Assembly (NCBI RefSeq): GCF_000238295.3 | Contig: NZ_AHCD03000020.1 | Location: forward strand, 62,001 to 126,000 | DNA: 64,000 nucleotides | Reading direction: 5' to 3' | DNA from: Pseudoalteromonas rubra | Lineage (GTDB): Bacteria; Pseudomonadota; Gammaproteobacteria; Enterobacterales; Alteromonadaceae | Shown: positions 46,612 through 55,072 of the stretch, in pieces | How the letters are laid out: every line of letters begins with the position of its first letter | Numbering within the stretch: the stretch's first letter is position 1 | Made by a program: the position numbers and the translations under genes | The notes under the pieces: model-generated | The model's input: the letters and a program-made list of their open reading frames with translations, nothing else | What the model was told of the DNA's origin: nothing | Database searches by the model: none

Positions 46612-46904
46612 AACGGAGTTACCCTATCTACTGTATATAAAGCGTAGATTAAAAAACCACTGACATCACGGTGCGTGTTTGCTTTCAGTTGTTTACCCCC
46701 CACCCAATTTTTTTGCTATCAGCATCTGCATATCTCAACTCATACCTGTAGAAGCATCACACTGAAATTTAATAAGGTATTGATAAGTAATATTTTAATT
46801 ACGTGAAGGACAAAATCAGAGAGAAGTCATCGTCAGGTCCGGTGTTTGGCTCAGCCATGGGTAATGTAAGGGGGATATTTATCCATTTACCAGGAGAACA
46901 CAGA

Positions 46905-47795
46905 ATGAAGCCTCAACGACTTACGTTAATTTTGTCTGCTGTGAGCTTGTTGTTATGCAGTAACAGCGATGCACAACATGTCTTTTCTGACTTGAGCGGC
47001 CCTTACCTGGGCCAGGAGCCACCTGGGTTAACCCCAAAAGTGTTTGCTCCGGGACTCGTGTCTACACCCGACTGGGGCGATGCGGTGCATTTCGCGCCTG
47101 ATAAAGACGTGCTCTATGTGACTCGCTGGCGGATGAACAATGGGCAGCGTGAAACGGCATCTGTGACCTTTACCCGGGAGGCTGGTGGTTGGCAGAAGGT
47201 CATCAATACGCAAACGGGAAGAGCGCCTTATTATGCGCCGGATGGACAAAGGGTGTTTTACGGCAAGCAATATAAAACGCGTACCCCGGACGGGTGGTCT
47301 GAGATGAAAAAGCTGGGTCCGGCCTTTGATGATATTCCGATGATGGGCCTGAAAATGTCGCTAAAGGGCACAATTGTGTTTGACGAGTTTACCCGGGATG
47401 GTAAAGGGGTACTGAGGTACTCTAAATGGGAAAATGGTGAGTGGCAGAAACCAAAGGCCCTCAGTAAAGCAATCAATACCGGTAAATGGAATGCGCACCC
47501 CTTTATCGCTCCAGATGAATCTTATGTGATGTGGGATGGTCATCGGGAAGCTGGATTTGGCAGTGCTGATCTGTATATCAGTTTTCGCCAGCCTGATGGG
47601 TCGTGGGGCGCGGCGATTAACCTCGGGGAGCAGGTCAACACGGCCGCCGAGGAAGGTGGGCCACAGGTAACTCCTGATGGTAAGTACCTGCTTTTCAATA
47701 GAATGGTTAAGGCTGTCGGGAAACAGGGTAAAGCGCAGTCCGACTTATTCTGGGTTGATGCAAGCATCATCGAAACGCTCAGGTCCACTCAATAA
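46905..47795 (+). CDS. Secreted PD40/TolB-like beta-propeller protein, paralogue 1
   Basis: This 296-residue protein has a signal peptide (LTLILSAVSLLLCSNSDAQ) and WD40-like PD40 repeats, for example APDKDVLYVTRW, YYAPDGQRVFYGKQY, FIAPDESYVMWDGHREAG and VTPDGKYLLFNR. Start at 46905 has AGGAGA upstream; a longer frame from 46803 adds 34 unconvincing residues. It shares long identical segments with the gene at 53270, including GPYLGQE, VFAPG and the NAHPFIAPD block. Function is unknown; the fold suggests ligand binding or a sensing role in the periplasm. Confidence 0.85.
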   Translation: MKPQRLTLILSAVSLLLCSNSDAQHVFSDLSGPYLGQEPPGLTPKVFAPGLVSTPDWGDAVHFAPDKDVLYVTRWRMNNGQRETASVTFTREAGGWQKVINTQTGRAPYYAPDGQRVFYGKQYKTRTPDGWSEMKKLGPAFDDIPMMGLKMSLKGTIVFDEFTRDGKGVLRYSKWENGEWQKPKALSKAINTGKWNAHPFIAPDESYVMWDGHREAGFGSADLYISFRQPDGSWGAAINLGEQVNTAAEEGGPQVTPDGKYLLFNRMVKAVGKQGKAQSDLFWVDASIIETLRSTQ

Positions 47796-47955
47796 GTTAA
47801 TGAGGGTTGCAACGGCCGGACGTGTGCAGTCAATACGCTTTCGGCACTTGATGTAGTTATGTATTTTTAACTATGAGTAAAAGATATTTGACATTGGGTG
47901 GTATTTTGACCAGTATAAGTCAAAGATTTTTTACTTTGGGTTAAGGGTGATATTC

Positions 47956-48465
47956 ATGACAAGCAATGAAAAACTGAAAGTGCTGAAAGCATTACTCGAC
48001 TCTCTGAGTTTTCGGGACCTGACGCTGACGTTAGATCTGCTGGTGACCGGTGCTGTGGTGTATTTCTATGCCACCAGCCTGATGGCGGCCAGCGCTGAGC
48101 AACTAGCCAGCGGTACCTGGATATCTCAGTTGTTGATTAAGGTGGTGGGGATCTCTATTGTCTTGTCAATTATCAGTCAGTTGTTACTGGAGCTGGTTAG
48201 CGACGGGGATGTCGAAAAACCCCTGGATGAGCGCGAAAAACACGTGTCGTTGGTAGGCAATAAGTATGCGCTTTGGATCCTCCAGGCTGGGGTGTGTTTT
48301 GCGATTGGCCAATATGCATTTGAACAAAACGGCCTGGGCGCTGCGCAGCGAACGGAGCTGCCGTTTCTGACTTTGCATATCATGGTCGGCGCTTTTTTAC
48401 TGGCGGAATTGGTGAACTATGCCACTCAACTGATCCAAAATCGGATGGGAACCTTCTATGGCTGA
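47956..48465 (+). CDS. Four-helix membrane protein of unknown function
   Basis: I do not recognise a named family. The protein has about 169 residues with four hydrophobic segments (LTLDLLVTGAVVYFYATSL, LLIKVVGISIVLSIISQLLL, YALWILQAGVCFAIGQYAF and LTLHIMVGAFLLAELVNYA). A basic/acidic loop (EKPLDEREKHVSLVGNK) lies between helices two and three. Start ATG 47956 has AAGGGTG upstream; a GTG at 47947 is in frame. It overlaps the downstream XRE regulator by 8 bases. Similar membrane-protein/small-XRE pairs occur widely and are probably auto-regulated. Confidence 0.75.
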   Translation: MTSNEKLKVLKALLDSLSFRDLTLTLDLLVTGAVVYFYATSLMAASAEQLASGTWISQLLIKVVGISIVLSIISQLLLELVSDGDVEKPLDEREKHVSLVGNKYALWILQAGVCFAIGQYAFEQNGLGAAQRTELPFLTLHIMVGAFLLAELVNYATQLIQNRMGTFYG

Positions 48466-48682
48466 GTGTACAATCACTAACCAGATCAGAATGTTGCGAT
48501 TTATGGCCGGTGAGATGACCCAGAAAGAACTCGCTGAGCGTGTTGGGGTAACCCGCCAAACCATCATGGCGATTGAGGCAGCTAAATACTCACCATCACT
48601 GGAAGTGGCATTTAAAATTGCCGAGGTTTTCGATCAGCCACTGGAGTCTGTCTTTCAGTATAAACACCGCGCCGAGCCGTGA
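48458..48682 (+). CDS. Small XRE-family transcriptional regulator
   Basis: This 74-residue protein is almost entirely one helix-turn-helix domain, with GEMTQKELAERVGVTRQTIMAIE and PSLEVAFKIAEVFDQPLESVF. Such short HTH_3 proteins resemble the YgzD/YozG group that pairs with membrane proteins. Its ATG lies inside the 3' end of the preceding membrane-protein gene, so the two are almost certainly translated together. The target promoter is unknown. Confidence 0.88.
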   Translation: MAECTITNQIRMLRFMAGEMTQKELAERVGVTRQTIMAIEAAKYSPSLEVAFKIAEVFDQPLESVFQYKHRAEP

Positions 48683-48732
48683 AAAAGGTTTGTATCAGGA
48701 GGGACGCTGATCAGTAGAAGGTATGATATTTC

Positions 48733-48748
48733 TGGCACCCTAATTGCA
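48733..48748 (+). promoter_or_regulatory. Sigma-54 promoter (-24/-12)
   Basis: TGGCAC, five bases, then TTGCA gives the exact sigma-54 consensus, with GG (48734-48735) and GC (48746-48747) separated by 10 bases. It lies about 85 bases before the ATG at 48834 and points toward it, giving a predicted start near 48759. The sigma factor is encoded at 2142-3650. The required activator and its binding site were not identified. Confidence 0.85.
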
Positions 48749-48833
48749 TTAACAGAATGTAAATAGCGGGCCTGCTTAGTTTGCCGTAGAGAGATGACCC
48801 GCCTTAATCTCCCCCAAAGGAAGGATATCATCT

Positions 48834-49295
48834 ATGAATGCAATCAATGCAAGCGCTGGTGCCAGTGCAGCCAGTCAGGTCTACGCAACACGTAATACTT
48901 ATAATGCCGAGGAATCATCTGACAATCAGCATAAAGCCGGGGCAACAAGCGATACGGTCACACTCAGTGACAAAGCCCGGCAAGCGGAAAATAAGTGGCA
49001 AGAACTTGCAGCCAAGTATGACGTGCATAACATGTCGGCAGGTGAAATGCGCAGCTTGTCCAGAGAATTATTTGATGGTGGATTTATCGGGACGGGTGAA
49101 ATGATGGCCATAGGCGCGCCCACTTCGATGAATGAAGATCCGTTCAAGAAACATGATTTGCTGAATGATATGAAACATACCTATCAGCTGTCATCAGCTA
49201 TGGGTGGCCATAGCAAAGAATCGAGCGAGTTGTATCTGAAGTCCATTGAGATAATTCAAAGGCTGGGTCAGACTAGAAATGGCTCAGTAGCCTAA
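48834..49295 (+). CDS. Small hypothetical protein under sigma-54 control, possibly flagellar
   Basis: This 153-residue soluble protein has no signal or membrane segment. The Ala/Ser/Asn-rich N-terminus (to about 45) leads to SDTVTLSDKARQAENKW, a phrase similar to those in FlgM-type and flagellar rod/hook-associated proteins. A conserved-looking core follows with MSAGEMRSLSRELFDGGFIGTGEMM. The ribosome binding site is AAAGGAAGG. The sigma-54 promoter upstream fits the polar-flagellum hierarchy of marine gammaproteobacteria, but also other sigma-54 regulons. Function not established. Confidence 0.75.
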   Translation: MNAINASAGASAASQVYATRNTYNAEESSDNQHKAGATSDTVTLSDKARQAENKWQELAAKYDVHNMSAGEMRSLSRELFDGGFIGTGEMMAIGAPTSMNEDPFKKHDLLNDMKHTYQLSSAMGGHSKESSELYLKSIEIIQRLGQTRNGSVA

Positions 49296-49301
49296 TCAAA
49301 T

Positions 49302-49326
49302 GGGTGCATAACTGCACTATGCACCC
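49302..49326. terminator. Hairpin between convergent genes
   Basis: GGGTGCATA / TATGCACCC forms a perfect 9-base stem around a 7-base loop, 7 bases after the sigma-54-controlled gene stop and 14 bases before the convergent DUF4879-like gene stop. The T-run is weak on both strands. Confidence 0.5.
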
Positions 49327-49339
49327 GTGCTACTCTGTA

Positions 49340-49909
49340 TTAGTTGATATACAAAGAGTCGCTCCAGTAACCAAACGGAGAGGCAACCGAGTTGGCAGAG
49401 GCTTTCACCTGACCTGCAGACTGGCCGGTGAAGTCCCAACCGTATAACCAGCCTGTGACTGTTTCACCAGCCTGGCAACGGTGCAGGTCTGAGCCACATC
49501 GTGCTTCTCTGAGCGCCGCAGACTTTGACACACCATTCATGGTTGCGTTGTTTGGATTGCCGTAGCCGACCTGCCAGGCATATACATATAAGTAGCTGCC
49601 ACCGTGATTGGTGCCCGTAGAAAAATCTCCGGCAAGAATCGTTTGATCGCCACCAAACTGCGAGCGAACCAGGCCAAATTCAAAGTAGGAGATACCGGTG
49701 GCAGGTGCCATGGGTTGAACATCAAAGCGCGGATATTGCTGGGGTGCTGCTCTGTACTCAGGTGCCTGTTTAGCAATATCAGCAACCTGGTGCGCGACGC
49801 CGTAGTAATTCTCTGCATTTTTCATAATGCCATTTTCAATATCACCTGCCAGTGCTGAGCCTGACATGACGGCAACTAACCCTAATACTGTATTTCGTAG
49901 ATTGTTCAT
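49340..49909 (-). CDS. Secreted DUF4879-like protein
   Basis: This 189-residue protein has a signal peptide (VLGLVAVMSGSALA). Its C-terminal half reads as a DUF4879/YolA-type domain: YVYAWQVGYGNPNNATMNGV, CGSDLHRCQAGETVTGWLYGWD, and the end SPFGYWSDSLYIN. Two cysteines flank the CQAGETVTG core and probably form a disulphide. The family is small, secreted and uncharacterised. It is a single gene, convergent with the sigma-54-controlled gene and divergent from the BNR-protein gene. The 274 bases upstream contain no other gene that I can support. Confidence 0.75.
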   Translation of the reverse strand: MNNLRNTVLGLVAVMSGSALAGDIENGIMKNAENYYGVAHQVADIAKQAPEYRAAPQQYPRFDVQPMAPATGISYFEFGLVRSQFGGDQTILAGDFSTGTNHGGSYLYVYAWQVGYGNPNNATMNGVSKSAALREARCGSDLHRCQAGETVTGWLYGWDFTGQSAGQVKASANSVASPFGYWSDSLYIN

Positions 49910-50183
49910 TAAATTATCCTTTTACAAAGTGTGTTTCACTGCGAGGCAGAACACCCCGCAGAGTTGTATTGTTTACTTTTTGTGAATCTTTTAAAACTTT
50001 TATTTTACATTTTTTGTGCGGGATTGTTTTGGATCAACAAAGCTGTGGTGTCTGAACCTGAGCGCAGAGGCGGTAACGCGTTGCTTGATTGGTATACAGA
50101 AATGTTAAGTATCTGATAAGGTGACAAGAGGCCTGTCTGTCAGGTAGTCATAACAGGATAACAACACATAAAAAGGAGTGGAT

Positions 50184-53054
50184 ATGAGTGATAAAACAAA
50201 AGTAGGTTTGTTCGGTGGTATTGCCTTGTCGGCGATTGCTGTTGCCGTACTTTATGCCAGTAACAAGCCATCTATCAACGATATAACCCCAAAAATCAAA
50301 GTACACGAGAAAAATATTCGTGAACCGGATAAGTCGATGCAGGGCCTTATTCGAGTGAATCCGGCACATCAGTTAGATATTCAGGCTAAATATGATGAAG
50401 CATTCAGACAGGTTCAGGCATATCGTGCGCGTGAGTCATCAGAGTATCAGTGGGAGAGCCTGGGTCCTGAACGTGTGGGTGGGCGTACGCGTACTTTGGT
50501 ATTTCATCCGCAAAACCCCGACATTTTGTTTACGGCAGGTATTTCCGGGGGAATATGGAAGTCTGTGAACGCAGGTGAAAGCTGGCAGCCTGTTGCCAGT
50601 GAGTTGCCCAGTATGGCGATTGGTACCCTGGTCTTTGATCCCGATGACAGTGAACGCTTGTTTGCAGGCAGTGGTGAAGGTGTCTATGTGGGGCGTGGTT
50701 TTACTAACAGCATCGGATTTGCCGGTGATGGCATTATGACATCTGAAGATGGTGGTGAGACCTGGTATCAGCTCGAGAGCACCAATAACAATGTCAATTT
50801 TCAATATGTGAACAAGCTACGCTTTGGTGCGCAAGGTCGTTTGTATGCAGTCACAAATACGGGGATCTGGTTGTCTGATGACAAAGGAAAGCGCTGGCAG
50901 CTGGCACTCGATCAAAGTGATGTACTGGGCGGATGTCTGGAGTTGGCTGTGAGTCCTTTGAGTGATGAGCAGGATCGGGTCCTGGCCAGCTGTGGCAACT
51001 TTGGTGAGGGGGGGGCAGTCTATCTGAGCCAGGATTCCGGTCAAAGCTGGCAGCCTGTGATTGCCGAGCCTAATCAGGGCCGCACAACGCTGGCTTTTGC
51101 TCCATCAGATCCCACCATTGTGTATGCGCTGGCAGCTTTTAATGCCCAAGGGGATATACCGCATGCGTTGCAGGGTCTCTACAAATCAGTGGATGGTGGT
51201 GAAAACTGGGCACTGGTGACCGGGCCACAACACCCGGACATATTTGGACGCTATGTGCTCTCAAACCCCAACGGATTGTATTGCCCCGACCCGGAACAAA
51301 GTTTCATTTATGGTCAGGGGTGGTTTGATAACACACTCACCATTGATCCTACTGATGCCAGCGTGATCTGGGTGGGGGCTGTTGAAGTGATGCGCTCAGA
51401 AGACAGTGGTCAAAACTGGCAACAGATGTCCTTCTATTACCGGGATGCTGACGCACCGCATGTCGATCACCATGGCTTATATTTCCATCCAGAGTATGAC
51501 GGCGTGAATGAAACGCGCTTATATAATGTCAATGATGGTGGTATCGCATTGACCAGCAATCCTTTTGCTATGGGTGTGAGTGCCTGCAGTGAGGAGCCTG
51601 CAGAGATTGCCTGGCGTTCTTTGAATTCAGGCTACAATGTGACCCAGTTTTATCATGGAGATGTCTCTCACGACGGCAGCCAGTTAGCCGGTGGCGCTCA
51701 GGACAACGGTAGCTGGCTATATTCACCAGATGCGGGTTGGCAAGATGTAGGACCAGGTGATGGTGGTTATGCCTTTTTTATCGATGAGGCGAGAATGTTG
51801 GTATCAAGTCAAAATGGCAGCTTGTTCCTACGGGAAAATGGTGAAAACCGTTTCCTGGAAAAGGCCGAATACGAAAGTGGTCTTTTTATCGCGCCTTATG
51901 CCGTGGATCCAAATTACCCCGACCGTATCTGGCTGGGTGGGCAAAGTTTATGGCGGCTGGATGAGTTGTCAGACGGCATGTTCGAGCGTGCTTCAGAGCG
52001 CTTTACCGAGGAATATCGTCGCGGGATCACGGCGTTAGTGGTGAAACCAGGCGACAGTAATACCGTGGTTTATGCACAGACGGATGGCGCGCTGAAACGT
52101 CTTAACAATGCGCTGAGCTCCGACAGCACAACCACACCACAAGATATCAGTTTTTCTGATAACGCCTACGTGCGCGAATTACACTACAGTATCCACGATA
52201 GCTCGGACATGTATGCGGTTGTGTCAACGTTTGGCGAAAAGCACATCTGGAAAAGTGAGGACGAAGGTACCAGCTGGCGTGCACTCGATGATGAAGGCGA
52301 GGGCGCGTTTCCAGATTTACCGGCGCATACCCTGGTAGAGCTAAGAGAAGATCCTGACACCTTATTTGTGGGCACTGATTATGGTGTATATCACACAGAT
52401 GATGGAGGAGACAGCTGGCAGCCTTTCATTCATGGTCTGCCCAATGTGGCGGTATACCGTATGGTGTTAAGACGGATTGAGCACGTTAACTACCTATATG
52501 CCTTTACCTATGGCCGTGGCGTGTATCGTATCGCACTGGATATCGCTAATCAGGCACCGCAGTGGCGTCAACAGCCTGATGCACTCAGTGTTAAGCCTGG
52601 TGAAGCCATATCCATGGAACTGATTGAGCTTGTGGTTGACCGCAATGGCGATAACTACTTCTTCAGTGCGCCCGAGCTACCTGAGGGCTTTGAGCTGACG
52701 GACTGGGGTAAACTGACCGGGCAGTTCGCGAGTGCGGGAGAATACCCGGTACATATAGAGGTTAGTGATGGCCAACTGAGCCAGCAACTGACATTGCTAT
52801 TTGAAGTGGAAACATCGAGTGATGATTCAGGTGGTGACTCAGGTGGTGACTCAGGCGGTGACTCAGGCGGTGATTCAGGCGGTGACTCAGGTAGTGACTC
52901 AGGCGATGATTCAGCAGATAACCCGGATACGTCGAGACCGGACGGAAGCAGCGGCATGTTAGCGTATCTGTTTGGATTGCTCAGTGTCGTATGCTGGCAG
53001 CGCAGAAGAAGCATGCGGCGTGCTGCGAATACGAAATCACCATCGCTTCAGTAG
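50184..53054 (+). CDS. Large secreted BNR/sortilin-like beta-propeller protein with GlyGly-CTERM-like tail
   Basis: This 956-residue protein has an N-terminal hydrophobic segment (VGLFGGIALSAIAVAVLYA) serving as signal or anchor. Many BNR/Asp-box repeats of the type SEDGGETWYQL, SQDSGQSWQP and SVDGGENWAL spread over about residues 85-780 (sialidase/VPS10-type propeller). A He-PIG/cadherin-like domain follows (about 790-865), then a DSGG repeat linker, then GSSGMLAYLFGLLSVVCWQRRR. That last part matches the GlyGly-CTERM layout (small residues, hydrophobic helix, arginine cluster), a sorting signal processed by rhombosortase in type II secreting bacteria. Start ATG 50184 has AAGGAG 5 bases upstream. 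No catalytic sialidase residues were verified. Confidence 0.87.
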   Translation: MSDKTKVGLFGGIALSAIAVAVLYASNKPSINDITPKIKVHEKNIREPDKSMQGLIRVNPAHQLDIQAKYDEAFRQVQAYRARESSEYQWESLGPERVGGRTRTLVFHPQNPDILFTAGISGGIWKSVNAGESWQPVASELPSMAIGTLVFDPDDSERLFAGSGEGVYVGRGFTNSIGFAGDGIMTSEDGGETWYQLESTNNNVNFQYVNKLRFGAQGRLYAVTNTGIWLSDDKGKRWQLALDQSDVLGGCLELAVSPLSDEQDRVLASCGNFGEGGAVYLSQDSGQSWQPVIAEPNQGRTTLAFAPSDPTIVYALAAFNAQGDIPHALQGLYKSVDGGENWALVTGPQHPDIFGRYVLSNPNGLYCPDPEQSFIYGQGWFDNTLTIDPTDASVIWVGAVEVMRSEDSGQNWQQMSFYYRDADAPHVDHHGLYFHPEYDGVNETRLYNVNDGGIALTSNPFAMGVSACSEEPAEIAWRSLNSGYNVTQFYHGDVSHDGSQLAGGAQDNGSWLYSPDAGWQDVGPGDGGYAFFIDEARMLVSSQNGSLFLRENGENRFLEKAEYESGLFIAPYAVDPNYPDRIWLGGQSLWRLDELSDGMFERASERFTEEYRRGITALVVKPGDSNTVVYAQTDGALKRLNNALSSDSTTTPQDISFSDNAYVRELHYSIHDSSDMYAVVSTFGEKHIWKSEDEGTSWRALDDEGEGAFPDLPAHTLVELREDPDTLFVGTDYGVYHTDDGGDSWQPFIHGLPNVAVYRMVLRRIEHVNYLYAFTYGRGVYRIALDIANQAPQWRQQPDALSVKPGEAISMELIELVVDRNGDNYFFSAPELPEGFELTDWGKLTGQFASAGEYPVHIEVSDGQLSQQLTLLFEVETSSDDSGGDSGGDSGGDSGGDSGGDSGSDSGDDSADNPDTSRPDGSSGMLAYLFGLLSVVCWQRRRSMRRAANTKSPSLQ
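52821..52913 (+). repeat. In-frame 12-base tandem repeat encoding DSGG
   Basis: About seven imperfect copies of a 12-base unit (GACTCAGGYGGT and variants) encode the linker between the propeller/cadherin part and the membrane-sorting tail. Repeat units are multiples of three, so slippage would change linker length without loss of frame. Confidence 0.9.
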
Positions 53055-53269
53055 ACATCGCTGAACTCGGTATAGATGGGCTAAGCCACCTGATAGCTGG
53101 GTGGCTGGCCTATGATATAAGTGTATTTTCAAATAACTATATAATTCTATTGCTTTTTAAATTTTCAGCGAAACATCAGTAAAACTTCAAGTAACCCCCG
53201 GGGCTATCGCTAAGCTAGGTCTGTGTTTGCAACAGATCATGAGATTACCTTAGCCAAAGGAGTTTTATT

Positions 53270-54130
53270 ATGAAGTTAACCAGATTACTGGTGATGCTGT
53301 TTTCAGCGTCACTGACGAGTACCATCAGCCTGGCTGAGCAGGTATCTGATGTGCTGACAGGCCCCTACTTGGGTCAAGAAAAGCCAGGCACGACGCCACA
53401 AGTCTTCGCCCCGGGTGCCGTCTCCACACAGCATCGTGACTACAATGCGTTCTTTTCACCCGACATGACGGAGTTTTATTTTACCCGCAGGGATAACCAT
53501 ACGGGGAGGTGGACGTTAATATCCTACATCCAACGCGACAATCAGTGGCACGAGCTGGTGGTGGGTCCACGGGTGGGGCGTCCGTTTTTAGCGCCTGACG
53601 GGAAAACCATGCACCTGGGAAAATACTATATGACGCGCACAGCCTGTGGCTGGGGGTCGTTGCAGGTATTGGGCCCAATGTTCGACAAGGACGACTGGGG
53701 GATTATGCGTCTGACATCATCCAGCAATGGCACGTATATACTGGATGATTACAAGAGTGGTGATGTGATCCGCGTCTCTGAGGTTGTCAACGGAAAGCGC
53801 CAGCCGCCGAAGGCTTTGGGTCCCGAGGTGAATACGGGTAAATATAATGCACATCCGTTTATAGCGCCTGATGACTCGTACATTATTTGGGATGGCCAGA
53901 GAGACTCCGGATATGGAGAGAGTGATTTGTATGTCAGTTTCCGTCAAAAAGACGGTAGCTGGGGTGAGGCTATCAACCTGGGGGATAAAGTGAATACGTC
54001 CGGCCGGGAAGCATCAGCCAGCGTGACCCCGGACGGTAAATATCTCTTTTTCAATCGTGATGCGGGCGATGAAGAAGGGGATGTCTACTGGGTTGATGCT
54101 CAGGTCATTGAGGTGCTCAGGCCTCAATAA
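53270..54130 (+). CDS. Secreted PD40/TolB-like beta-propeller protein, paralogue 2
   Basis: This 286-residue protein has a signal peptide (LLVMLFSASLTSTISLA) and PD40 repeats: FFSPDMTEFYFTRRD, FLAPDGKTMHLGKYY, NAHPFIAPDDSYIIWDG and VTPDGKYLFFNR. It is a clear paralogue of the gene at 46905, sharing GPYLGQE, TPQVFAPG and the INLGDKVNT block with small changes. AAAGGAG precedes the ATG. Function unknown. The duplication brackets 5.5 kb of unrelated accessory genes. Confidence 0.85.
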   Translation: MKLTRLLVMLFSASLTSTISLAEQVSDVLTGPYLGQEKPGTTPQVFAPGAVSTQHRDYNAFFSPDMTEFYFTRRDNHTGRWTLISYIQRDNQWHELVVGPRVGRPFLAPDGKTMHLGKYYMTRTACGWGSLQVLGPMFDKDDWGIMRLTSSSNGTYILDDYKSGDVIRVSEVVNGKRQPPKALGPEVNTGKYNAHPFIAPDDSYIIWDGQRDSGYGESDLYVSFRQKDGSWGEAINLGDKVNTSGREASASVTPDGKYLFFNRDAGDEEGDVYWVDAQVIEVLRPQ

Positions 54131-54240
54131 GATCCCGGCGGAGTAGGATATGTTTGTTCTTTTTTTGTACCATTTTGCTCAGGCCTGTGTTAAATCTGGA
54201 TGGCCCTCTGAGGCACTAACATTAAGATTAAGGACAGAAT

Positions 54241-54393
54241 ATGAAACTGAAATTAAATAAAAAAGCAGTGAAAACCTTACAGAGCAAAGGGTTAAATACA
54301 GAGCAGACACAAGCGATCGCGGGCGCTGGCAATCAGGCCAGTGTTGATATTTGCTGGACACACCCGGCCTATGCCGCTTGTCGAATGCACTAA
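54241..54393 (+). CDS. Small peptide resembling a RiPP precursor
   Basis: This 50-residue peptide has a basic, leader-like first half (MKLKLNKKAVKTLQSKGLN, then TEQTQAIAGAG). Its second half is short, with two cysteines (C38 and C47), Trp, Tyr and a terminal RMH. The LNKK start and an AGAG-type junction recall short leader peptides of ribosomally made, modified peptides in Alteromonadales. AAGGA lies 6 bases before the ATG, and a strong terminator follows. No modification or export gene is adjacent. A small structural or regulatory peptide is the alternative. Confidence 0.65.
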   Translation: MKLKLNKKAVKTLQSKGLNTEQTQAIAGAGNQASVDICWTHPAYAACRMH

Positions 54394-54416
54394 GTTGTAG
54401 ATGCGATGAATTAACT

Positions 54417-54443
54417 AAAATGCCCGCGATTTGCGGGCATTTT
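54417..54443. terminator. Terminator between the small peptide gene and the ABM-domain gene
   Basis: AAAATGCCCGC / GCGGGCATTTT with a 5-base loop lies 23 bases after the small peptide gene and 14 bases before the convergent gene's stop. The A and T runs make it bidirectional. Confidence 0.9.
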
Positions 54444-54457
54444 AACGTGCGTTATAC

Positions 54458-54775
54458 CTAGGCTTCTGTCAAAAAGTGCAGTTCCGGAGGACACGTTAAC
54501 GCATCCTGATATAGTCGATATACCGCCTGGGTGTACGGCTGGCGGTGATGCAAATCAAATGCGCTTTGCCGGGCAAATCGTTCTATCAGGATCAGCTGAG
54601 TGTGCGTTGTGTTTTCATACAATTCAAAGCGCTGGCACCCGGGCTCCTGTCGAGTTATTTCCATGATCTCTTCTATCGCAGACTTACAGTTTTGGTAGTA
54701 GGCGGCTTTTGGATTAATATAAGCAACCAAATTGATTGCCTCGTTGTTCGGGGTGTGTTCAGTGTCATTTGACAT
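54458..54775 (-). CDS. Antibiotic biosynthesis monooxygenase (ABM) domain protein
   Basis: This 105-residue protein has a single ABM/dimeric ferredoxin-like domain: INLVAYINPKAAYYQNCKSAI, TRQEPGCQRFELYEN, LILIERFARQSAFDLHHRQP. Members include quinol monooxygenases (YgiN) and small stress proteins; the substrate here is unknown. It overlaps the end of the DUF2798 gene by 11 bases, and the pair lies divergent from a LysR regulator that probably controls it. Confidence 0.85.
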   Translation of the reverse strand: MSNDTEHTPNNEAINLVAYINPKAAYYQNCKSAIEEIMEITRQEPGCQRFELYENTTHTQLILIERFARQSAFDLHHRQPYTQAVYRLYQDALTCPPELHFLTEA

Positions 54776-54986
54776 GGTTTCGCTCCAGAATAAAGTGAGT
54801 GAGGGAGTGGATTGGCCCGCTGAGCAGATAAGCCGTGACTAAAGCAATGGGCCAGGCATGAACAAACGCCCTGAACCAGTGCTGCAAAAATCCGGGCGCT
54901 ACACCCAGATTGACATAGGTGACCCAGCCCGACATCAGTGTCGACAGGCAAAATGAAAATAAAGTCGTGAATATCAGTTTTCGCAT
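54765..54986 (-). CDS. DUF2798 small membrane protein
   Basis: This 73-residue protein with two membrane segments (IFTTLFSFCLSTLMSGWVTYVN and AFVHAWPIALVTAYLLSGPI) has the DUF2798 layout. I start at ATG 54986, which has GGAGGA upstream; ATGs at 55013 and 55001 would lengthen it. It is the first gene of a two-gene unit with the ABM protein, divergent from a LysR gene across 86 bases. Confidence 0.82.
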   Translation of the reverse strand: MRKLIFTTLFSFCLSTLMSGWVTYVNLGVAPGFLQHWFRAFVHAWPIALVTAYLLSGPIHSLTHFILERNHVK

Positions 54987-55072
54987 CGCGTTCCTCCGTT
55001 TCATACCCATCATAGCGGGCGCGAGCAGAAGCGGAATGTCAGAATAAGCAAGCTAAGATTAAGGAAAACCAC

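Noticed and set aside
52821..52913. Possible CRISPR-like or intergenic tandem repeat
   Set aside because: Units are 12 bases without spacers, in frame within a coding gene, and encode DSGG; this is a protein linker.
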